From: Acanthosepion esculentum
Lineage: Eukaryota > Mollusca > Cephalopoda > Sepiida > Sepiidae
NCBI GenBank assembly: GCA_964036315.1
Contig: OZ038485.1
Location: 95,109,951-95,173,950 of the forward strand
Direction of reading: 5' to 3'
DNA: 64,000 nt
Numbering within the stretch: position 1 is the first letter of the stretch; every line of letters starts with the position of its first letter. Shown here piece after piece: positions 55,686 through 64,000 of the stretch. The notes beneath the pieces are model-generated. The model was not told where the DNA came from, made no database searches, and saw only the letters and a list, made by a program, of their open reading frames with translations. Both the position numbers and the translations under genes were made by a program.

Positions 55686-57110
55686 CGCACATGTGAAACC
55701 TTCGAAGAACACAGAAGTAACAAATGGTGGAACTTACGAGATTAGCTACACCGACTATGAATTGGGAAAGCAATAATCTGCCAGAAACCAGGCGAAAAGC
55801 CCAGACAACTGTATAACTCATGTTCCTAGGATCCCTAAGTTGGGTAGGCGAAAAGAGAAGAGAAATTTACGACATGTTGTCTGATATGACACCGGGCGAA
55901 AGAGATAGACTCAGCTTTCGCTTCGAACGCTTCAGTAAATACTCACAGCCTAGGCTGAAACCCAGATTTATACAATACAAACTACGTAGCACAATGCAAG
56001 GAAGAGACACTATAGAACAGTATGTAACGAGGATAAGAACGTTAGTGAAGGACTGTGAATATCAGAACCCGGATGAGATAGAGACCAGTTCGTCTTTGGC
56101 ATTAACTCAGACAAGGTACTTAAGAGACTCTTCAACGAAGGCAAGGAACTGACTATTTTTTTTTAAAGCATTTCACCCCAAGCAAGGCAGGAGTGCTACT
56201 TGCACGCAGAGGGTTACGGAGAGTGAAAAGGAAAAGAGTGGATTTAGTGGGGATTGAGGAAAGGAAAAAAAGACAGGGATCAAAGCAACAGAAGATAGCG
56301 ATTGACATTGCATTTAGATTTTTGGAGATTGTAGTTATCAGGGAAGCAAGTTAGAGGAAGGGAGTTCCAATGTCGATAAGTGCGAGGAAAGAAACTGTTG
56401 GAATAGAAGTAGCGGTTACATTTAACTATTTCAACAGTAAAAGGGTGGGACCTAAATGCCAATCTAGTAGCACGCTTAAATTTATGTAGTTGGGGCATCA
56501 AGGAAAAATGCTTGGCAGAGCAGTAGCCATAAAAATATTTATAGAAAAAAAGACAGAGGGAAGCCACATCACGTTTATTAGAAAGTGTCTGGAGTCGAGA
56601 AGCCAATTCCGGACCGATTACATTACAGATCCTTCTTTTGATCTTGTCGAGAACCTCCAGATGAACGGCAGGTGCACCAGACCAGATATGGCAACAGTAT
56701 TCAATGCAAGGGCGAATGGTAGATTTGTAGATGTTTAAGATGGACTCTGACGGGAAATATCTTCTGGCACGGCACAGGGAATTTGGACAAAGAGATACAA
56801 AGCGTCCAAACGTACGAATATAATCAACCAGCAACAACTCAAGATTATGAAAAATGAAGTTGACGCAATATCAGACAACGGCACGCTAAGGCACACTTAC
56901 AAACTAAAGAGGAATGAAATCAGTGACATTACCAGGAGTCGCTTGAACGTAAGAGAAAAACAAGAAGGAAAAAACCTCAAACCACGAAGGGACAGAACTG
57001 TTTTGCCTTCGCTGTGGATACTTACGTGATGGGTGTTCGATCTGCCCCGCGAGAGGAAAACAATGCTTGAAATGTTAAAGGTATAACCACTTCGCAAAAG
57101 TATGCAGGTC
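55686..57110 (+). pseudogene. gag of Ty3/Gypsy-type element, split by a LINE
   Basis: The capsid-like part at 55820-56150 contains YDMLSDMTPGERDRLSF and RDTIEQYVTRIRTLVKDCEY, which fits Mag-like gag. It breaks off at 56150, where a LINE is inserted, and resumes at about 56840. A double zinc knuckle follows at 57005-57107 (CLRCGYL, CSICPARGKQCLKC, then a stop, then NHFAKVC). Gag would package the RNA into particles. It is non-functional because of the insertion, stops and frame shifts. Confidence 0.75.
56156..56835 (-). mobile_element. LINE 3' end inserted in gag
   Basis: The 3' signature 'caccccaagcaaggcagga' lies after a T-rich run at 56155-56165. The minus frame carries YKSTIRPCIEYCCHIWSGAP, LDKIKRRICNVIGPEL, ETLSNKRDVASLCLF-like text, FFPRTYRHWNSLP and FKCNVNRYLLLL-like text. 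It is nearly as intact as 51735-52430. Its frame spans 56280-56837. A target duplication was not resolved. Confidence 0.85.
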
Positions 57111-57229
57111 AGTACGCCTGATGAAACTCCAGGAACGAAGTGAGCCCCACCAGAACTAAAACAGTGGTAACTTGGACGAACAATTCTCAGTACATAACCT
57201 TGAATAAAAAACGACCAAGGGTGACCAAG

Positions 57230-60105
57230 CATTCTGCACCCTACAGATACAAACCGGCCCTGAAACGAGAGCCGTGAAACTCAAGATTGACACAGGCTCT
57301 CAGGTAAATATATTACCGAAACGAGTGTACGATACATTATGCCTGAATGGGAAAACACGCATCATTCCCAGCAATGCTAGACCATCGACCAATAGCAACA
57401 TTAGGATGGTGTCACCTGCGAAGTAAGACAAAATTGATGTTGATTATCACATTATCGAAACTAATTCATTTGCTATACTGGGTTTGAGGAGTAGCACTGA
57501 CTTCGGACCCATCAAATTAATATATAAGCGCTAGTCTGACCCCCAACCCGATCAGCTCCATACACTTAAAGAAGGCCTGACCAAGAGTAAAATTCTATCG
57601 AAGTACAAAGATGTCTTTGAAAGCATGGGAAAGTTCCTCGGGAAACGCTGTAGCTGAATTGACCCAAAAGCTCACCTTGTTGTACACTCTCCTTGAAAAG
57701 TACCTCTAACTCTACACCAAAAACTCTCTGAAGAACTGGCACGAGTGGAAGATATAGGCACCATTAAGTTCATAGAACCGACACAGTGGGTGTGGATTCC
57801 CGATTAGTTGTAGAGAAAGAAGCTTAGGATTTCCCTTGATCCCCGGTACCTAAAGAGGGCCATTCAAAGGCCAACACAACCCTTGAGGATGTACTCCACC
57901 TACTGACCGGAGCAAAGGTTTTCGCCAAACTTGACATATGGATATTGGACTATACCCCACTAAACACTGAGTCCTCATACCTCACATCATTTAACACATC
58001 GTTTGCGAGGTACAGAGACCCCTCCGCTTGCTATTCGATCTGAATTCATCCCAAGACGACTTCCAAAGAAAGATGGATGAAATCTTTGAAAATATCCCAA
58101 GCGTCATCACTTTGGTAGCTGGCATGTTGCTATTTGGTAAGAACCGAGCTGAATACGACAAAGCCCTCATCAATGTCATAGAAAGAGCAAGACAGGGATT
58201 AAACTGAATGACGACAAACTACAAGTTGCAATTCCTAAAGTTAAATACTTTGGGCACATACTAACCCCTGAAGAAATCAAACCAGACCCTGACAAGGTTT
58301 CAGCTATACGAGATATGCCAGCACCTACCAATAAAGCAGAACTGGAGACCATACTTGGAATGATCAATTATTTATCAAAGTTCGCTCCCAACCTATCTGA
58401 GACCATCAGCCCTATGCGCCAACTACTAGGAAATGACACCTACTTCACATGGGGCGACCCCCAAGCTGGGACCTTTGAAAGAGTAAATGCAATCCTGACT
58501 TCAATCCAAAGTCGTGCCCTTACCTATTTTGACTCTTCAGACTAACAACTTTCAAAGTCGACGCCTCTAAAAATGACTTAGGTGACATACTCCTACAGGA
58601 GAGGCAAACCGATCACATACTCATCAAAATCGCTCAAAGTGAGAGAAACTATGCACAGATTGAGAAAGAACTTTTTGCCATTCTGTTCGGGTGCAAAAGA
58701 TTCCCCCACGAGATATATGGCCGCAATATCACCATAGTCTGACCACAAACCCTTAGTACTGATCTTCAAAAACCCTTCATTCTGCCCCCCCCCCCAACCC
58801 CCATCGGCTGCTGCCCCAGCTAGGCGACTACAACCTAGATATACATGTCCCAGGAAACAAGATACCTGTAGCTAATGCTTTATCAAGAAAGTTTCTACTA
58901 AATCTTTACCAGGAGCACATCAAAGGAATTGAGAACCACATACGCACGATAATGAAGTGACTACGAGTCTGTAATCAAAACACAGAGGAAATAAAAACTG
59001 CTACCCAACGTGACCTTGGACTCCAAGTCCTTATGAAGGCTATCCAAAATGGGTGGCCTCTGCAAAGAAAATCATGACAGGTCATAGAATACTAGAACCA
59101 CTCAATACTCAAAAGCAAGAAAATCCTGATTCCGAAAGCAATTCAGACACACATGTTAGAACGGTTACACACAGGGCATACTGGCATCGAGAGGACCCTG
59201 AAAAAAGCTCGCTTTATACTATTTCGACCTGGGATCTCTGCTGGCATACATAACTTTGTATTAAAGGGTCTCGACTGTATGGCTCTGCAGAATTCCAATC
59301 AAAGAGAACCCCTACAACCGTACCCAGTCCCTGACTACACTTGGCAAACAGTAGCCACTGATCTATTTGAATGAGACGGGAAAGACACCTTATTGGTTGT
59401 GAACTACTATAGCCGGTACTTCGAAGTAGCACGGGTGCACTCCATCAGTAGCAGAATAATCATCAGACACTTGACGTCTATTTTCTGCCGGTATGGTATA
59501 CCAAAGAAAGTTGTCTCTGACAATGGGCCCCAATTTAGCTCCACTGAGTTTGTCAAGTTCTCATAGGAATATTACTGTGCACAATACATTTAGCCCAAGA
59601 TACACTCAATCCAACGAACTGGCTGAACGGATAGTTAAGATCTTCCAGGAGGCAAATGGCAACCTAGATTTCCGCATACTTGAGTAACGTAATACCCCCA
59701 ACCAGTGACTCCACTGCAGAGCTCTTTCAGGACAGCCAACTTCGATCAGTACACCCTGTACTTCCCGGACAGCTGAAGCCCGAATTCATAGACCATAAAG
59801 GGCCAAAATTACTAATATAGACACGGAAGGGCAGAAAATATACAAGTCCTGCCGACTACAGCCCCAACTATAAGAAAAAGAAAACATCAGCTTTCAACAA
59901 GACAGCAAGTTATGGAAGCCTGGCCAGATAGCGAGTAAGATTGATGATCGCACTCTCATAGTAAAGTCGCATGATGGTAATACGTTTAGATGGAACAGAC
60001 GCCACATTAGAGGTACTGGGAAAAGTTTTGATTTTAGCATGGATCCTGACACAAATGTACCCCATATCCAGGATTTCACATCCAAATGTACCCAACATCC
60101 AGGAG
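57230..60105 (+). pseudogene. pol of Ty3/Gypsy-type element (PR-RT-RH-IN)
   Basis: Domains in order: protease (KLKIDTGSQVNILPK, DTGS at 57289); RT from about 57600 (YKDVFESMGKFLGK; palm box position near 58110-58130 reads VAGMLLFGK, without the Asp pair); RT thumb (APTNKAELETILGMINYLSK) near 58318; RNase H (VDAS; NYAQIEKELFAILFGCKRF) 58555-58720; integrase zinc-binding (HTGHTGIERTLKKA) near 59165, core (VVSDNGPQFSS) near 59515, and C-terminal GPY/F-like module (WKPGQIASKIDDRTLIV; NRRHIRG) 59915-60020. Stops and shifts are frequent throughout. Integrase order after RNase H places it in Ty3/Gypsy. It is dead. Confidence 0.85.
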
Positions 60106-60229
60106 CTTACTCACTTCGATCCATCTAACCACCAGTGTTCCTACTACGGATGAGGAGGTAATGCAAACCCAAACAAATAACAGACATGTAACCTGTATTC
60201 ACTCCACACTAAAAGAAAGAAAAAAGGTA

Positions 60230-60233
<4 letters not shown>

Positions 60234-60280
<47 letters not shown>

Positions 60281-60640
60281 GCTGGACATTCGTATTCGAG
60301 GATACCAGTCTACTAGGTCGGCTAGTCAATCCCTATTGCAGACGCTCGCTCAGGCACATTTGTGTTTACTCAATATCCACAGAGCCCACCTGTGGTTTAT
60401 ACTGCAACTATGCTGAGCAGATCTTACTTACAGATTCTGGGAGAGAGCGTGTTATCTAGCGTTGTCAACAATTTGAACAAAGCCAGCACGGTCAAGCCCT
60501 CGGCCACGATGACTTGTGGCTTCGTGCTAGCACAGTTATCGACAGCTTACAAGAGTTCCGTCTACCCAATTTCACTCACAAGGCTCGGGTTATATATATA
60601 CACAATGGTTGGAACTAGTAAAAAGCGCATACATTTTTTA
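60234..60640 (-). mobile_element. tRNA-SINE body with (AT)n tail, inserted before the 3' LTR
   Basis: Minus strand matches 24750-25075 in order ('gggtagacggaactcttg', 'gctggctttgttcaaattgt', 'cagcatag', 'gtctgcaatagggattgact', 'gtccagctat'). It lacks the tRNA head. The (AT)n run at 60234-60278 sits exactly at its 3' end, so the microsatellite is the SINE tail. Confidence 0.85.
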
Positions 60641-60711
60641 GAGTCTATTCTCGGATACACCCCCTGTCAAAAACATAAAAATCACCACACCCAATCCCTT
60701 CAACTCCTCTT

Positions 60712-60722
60712 GAGAAGAGAGA
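60712..60722 (+). other. Polypurine tract of the LTR element
   Basis: GAGAAGAGAGA directly precedes the TGTTG start of the 3' LTR, the expected place for plus-strand priming. Confidence 0.7.
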
Positions 60723-60910
60723 TGTTGTATTATTAAGTCGTCCCCCTTCATCTAGCTGTTCTCTGTTCCTGTTTTCACGCATCGCCCCCTTAGAAAACGG
60801 TATCTGAAAAATGATTGTACCCGAATCGTGAATAAAGATCTCTCATTCCCTTACACATGCCGTACTAGTTTGTAAGTATTTCATCTGACGCTGGAATCCG
60901 ACGCTTAACA
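60723..60910 (+). mobile_element. 3' LTR of Ty3/Gypsy-type element
   Basis: 188 bp, TGTTGTATT...CGCTTAACA, partner of 54977-55165. It has an extra near-duplicate 'ctgacgctggaatccgacgc' before its end. Flanking 4-5 bp do not match those of the 5' LTR. Confidence 0.85.
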
Positions 60911-61330
60911 TAGCACCAACGACCTCGGTTCTAATAGAAAAGTAACTTATTTCATCTTATCAAAAATAAAGTAAAAGCGCTTAGTAATGTCCTTCAGGTG
61001 AACATGTATTCGAAAAAAAAAATGAAATCTAGTCAAACGATACATTATTTAATGGGGCTTAAATTGTGTTTCAATATGATATATACTGGGAAATATGTAG
61101 CAAAATAAACAATTATTTTTATATGAATGTACTTAAGCCTCTTTCTTTCCGAAACCTTGTAAATTCTTATTAAAACTTTTAATTTTAACATGGGAGTCTT
61201 CCGCCAATACAAGGGAGATAACTCTCAACTAGATATGGTTATAAGGATATTTTGCCGACACCACTGGTGGTGTTGATTCTGTCAGTCCCGGGGGAAAAAG
61301 GCAAACATACTTTTACATACCTCCAGGCTA
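60911..61330. other. Intergenic
   Basis: Contains the molluscan AAGGGAGATAACT motif at 61211-61223. No gene seen. Confidence 0.5.
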
Positions 61331-61410
61331 TGTTGCTACTGCTGCTGCTATTATTATTATTATTATTGTTATTGTTGTTGTTGTTGTTGTTGTTGTTGTT
61401 ATTATTATTG

Positions 61411-61453
<43 letters not shown>

Positions 61454-61455
61454 AG
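61331..61455. repeat. Compound triplet repeat (CTG/TTA/TTG)n
   Basis: CTGCTGCTG, (TTA)n, (TTG)n, then (CTG)n with about thirteen units, ending GCAGCAGCA. The poly-Leu frame across it has no flanking protein-like sequence. Confidence 0.9.
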
Positions 61456-61479
61456 CAGCATTAAAAGTAAGAACACAGA

Positions 61480-61600
61480 AGTTTATTTATTTTCACCATC
61501 AATTGTTAAGGCAATTAAAAAAAAATTCCACCATCAATTGTTAAAACTTAAAACACAAACTCATTTTAATTCATCATCAATTATTAAAAGAAATATAGGA
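61480..61600. repeat. Three imperfect ~45-bp direct repeats
   Basis: 'caccatcaattgttaa' recurs at about 61494, 61530 and, as 'catcatcaattattaa', 61573. Each is followed by A-rich sequence. Confidence 0.7.
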
Positions 61601-64000
61601 GTCTCTGAATATTTTAAGCACTTCAAGTAGGTACCTCCACGAAATGTAAACAAATCAGTATAGCTTGACAAGAAAGGCCTTAAATTTGACGAAAAAAAAT
61701 TTTATCTGCTTAAGGATATATATCATTATTAAGAAGAAATACCGAAATATTTTTTGAGTATTTTTAAATTTTTTTTACTCATTCTTAGCATGTCCGAAAT
61801 TTTAGTTAAAAATCTTGTTTTTTTTTTTCAGCAAAATTATCGAAAAAAAATCGATATCAGCCATATTTTTAAAATTTTTTAAACTAAGTTAAAATCCGAG
61901 TTTAAATTTCTTTTAAAAATAAATTATAGGTTGTTCAAAATTTTTTTAACGAAAATTATCTAATTTAAAGATTATTTAATATATTTCTAAGGAAACTTTT
62001 ACTTACTTTCTTCGAAAAAAAATGTGGTTTAAAATAAAGGGAGGCGATCTTAACATCTTTCGCTATTGACAGGCAATGAGTGATGTGTTGTCATCACATA
62101 TCGTCAGCTAACGTGAGATCCGAATGATCATACGGAAGGACGTAAATGACGTCACGGTAGCCTCCTAAAGTCAATACATATCTGCTTGGTAAAACATTTC
62201 TATCCTAAGTAAAAATCATCACAAACATATCAATAGTTATTTTGTTACACTCTGCAGCCTATTTGCCCTGAAATAAATATTGAAAAATAACTTATGTCAT
62301 CATCTGAACAAAATATCAAGGAAACTTTTGATCTGCACTCCATGAAACTAAGTATTTCCTGAAAGCAAAGAATGCTCTTTCATTTCTGAGTGAAATTGGT
62401 TGGTGAAATGAAAATGATTATAAAAATTTTTTTCTGGGCATAAAATATGAAAAAAAAATAGTTAAAATTACTATATCTGAACATTAGAAACCAGTTTTTT
62501 TTTTTTTTTTTTGCATGTTTTTTTATTTGAAATCAGCATTGAGGAAAACAGTGTTGAAATTAAGCCCCAAAAAATGACTTCGACATTGCTGGGTCAAGGG
62601 CCAGCCAGCCAACAATAACAAGTTGTCACCACCTTGTAAAAAAACCCAATTTTTTCTTTTTTTCTTTTTATAATTTAAGTTTGAGAAATGGCTTGATGTA
62701 TTTTTGTTTTTTAACACATTTTGAGCAGGGTGATGACAATGAATTTTTATGAGCTGTAGACAGAATGTACCAAGGACTCGGAGGCAATACTGGATAGTTT
62801 GTTTGAATTCACAATGATCACCGAGATAGTTATATGTTGTTCTTTATGTCTAGAAATGAAACAAACTAATAAGGAGCAAAAAAAAAAAAAAAAAAATTGT
62901 AAATTTATATAGTATTTTGATAAATAAATGATGACAAAAATTAAATAATATCAGCTATTGCTAGGTAATTTTCTTTTCTTTTTCTTATTTATATGAAAAA
63001 TATGTAAATGAAATGAATTAAAATCTCAATGAAGACTATTAAAACTAAATCAAAAAATATAAAAAAAGAAAAAAAAAATTGTCGAAAAATATCTGAGTGC
63101 GCCAAATTTCAGTGCTCGGTTGGATATGTTATCTTTCTTATTTCATAACAAAAAAAAATATACATGAATTAAAAAATCTATAAAAAGAATTTCACAAATT
63201 CAAGAAATATATTGAAAAAGTAGCTATATAAAAAAATTAAAAATAAATCAAATGGTACAGTATGAAAATGAATCGTAATTGAAAAATTGACAGACGGCTC
63301 ACTGAAAGAAAAAAAGTGAAAGCTGTAAAACAACTTCAAAACATTGAAATTGCAATGAAATATGTAAAATGATAAATGAAATAAATGGTATTTTTAAAAA
63401 TGTAGTAATGTTGATGGTGAAAATGGCTTAGGATGATGTTCAAATTTTTGTAATGAGTAAAAACCGCTAATTCAAAATACACAACATTTGTCTCGCTAAG
63501 AATTTTTAACGCCATTTAAACTCAAGTCACATGACCTTTTATACTTTTGTTACCTCTCATACATTTTAATAACAACCGTTTTAACTTTTTTTTTTAAGAC
63601 AAAATTACATTTTTTAAGTACGTGTGGAGTTCGGAGTAGTCAAAACGATACAATTTATAAAGCACTAAAACAAGATCTATATCATAAGGGCATTTAGAAA
63701 ATCCGACGCGGCTTGTAAGTAATTTTAAAATATTTTACCAACTTAATGTAAAAAATGTATTATAGTTAAATAATTAAGAAATAACTGAATAAAAAATTTA
63801 TTATTCATCGGAAAAATTTTTTGCTTTCAGAAAATATTGTCCATATTAATACAAACAACTAAAAGCAAATAAAAGCATTTGAAATTAAATAATATATTTG
63901 TTTTATTGAGTTTTGTATATTACAGTTCAAAGCTATTTTTCAGGTACAAGTGGAGTTATTACAAAAAAAACAAAACGTGATTTGCATTCTTCAAAGCCTT
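61601..64000. other. AT-rich intergenic, no gene recognised
   Basis: Long A and T runs throughout. A GC-richer patch at 62040-62165 contains a TGACGTCA palindrome at 62147-62154. No convincing frame, tRNA or repeat family. Confidence 0.6.

Noticed and set aside
61252..61464. Poly-Leu frame, or poly-Gln on the other strand
   Set aside because: It covers only the triplet repeat; the phases shift at the TTA/TTG blocks and no protein-like flank exists.
62147..62154. TGACGTCA (CRE-like) sites at 62147 and 2767 as promoters
   Set aside because: Single 8-bp palindromes with no gene start, TATA box or CpG island nearby.
1..64000. CRISPR arrays, bacterial operons or prophage
   Set aside because: The window is intron-bearing animal DNA; tandem arrays seen are minisatellites without spacer diversity.

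Overview
The window is animal genomic DNA, most likely from a coleoid cephalopod such as an octopus. It is AT-rich, intron-rich and full of (AT)n microsatellites, tRNA- and 5S-derived SINEs, Penelope-like elements, LINE 3' ends and the GGGAGATAAC motif often seen in molluscan repeats. The species call is inference from repeat character and from one gene; no search was possible. No operons, CRISPR arrays, rRNA genes or bacterial features are present.

One host gene is secure. It is VPS26C (DSCR3), the arrestin-fold subunit of the Retriever endosomal recycling complex, on the + strand from 16297 to 41478. Nine coding exons with GT-AG borders join without a break into a 298-residue protein, about the same length as the human one. 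Its introns hold most of the central 25 kb and are filled with repeats. These include LINE fragments of at least two families, a 5S/tRNA composite SINE, a long tRNA-headed SINE, a ~525-bp foldback element ending 50 bp before exon 3, several perfect or near-perfect hairpins, a mariner-like relic and two pyrimidine minisatellites.

Upstream (1-16 kb) lie three solo LTRs of one family, each with a perfect 4-bp target duplication. The same region has RLE-type LINE C-terminal fragments, a Penelope-like GIY-YIG endonuclease with a possible hammerhead ribozyme beside it, and a Gypsy-type pol fragment (RNase H to integrase). Two short coding-like islands (8.8 kb and 10.9 kb) are not recognised.

Downstream (41.5-64 kb) are a tandem-bearing repeat with a large CTTTT expansion, 5S-derived SINEs, a foldback element and a nearly full-length but frameshifted Penelope-like element (46.3-48.4 kb). 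There is also a long LINE 3' end and a decayed Ty3/Gypsy-type LTR retrotransposon (54977-60910). That retrotransposon has paired LTRs, a polypurine tract, gag, protease, RT, RNase H and integrase. It has been invaded by two different SINEs and one LINE, one of them with a clear 7-bp target duplication. From about 61 kb to the end the sequence is AT-rich with no gene I can recognise.
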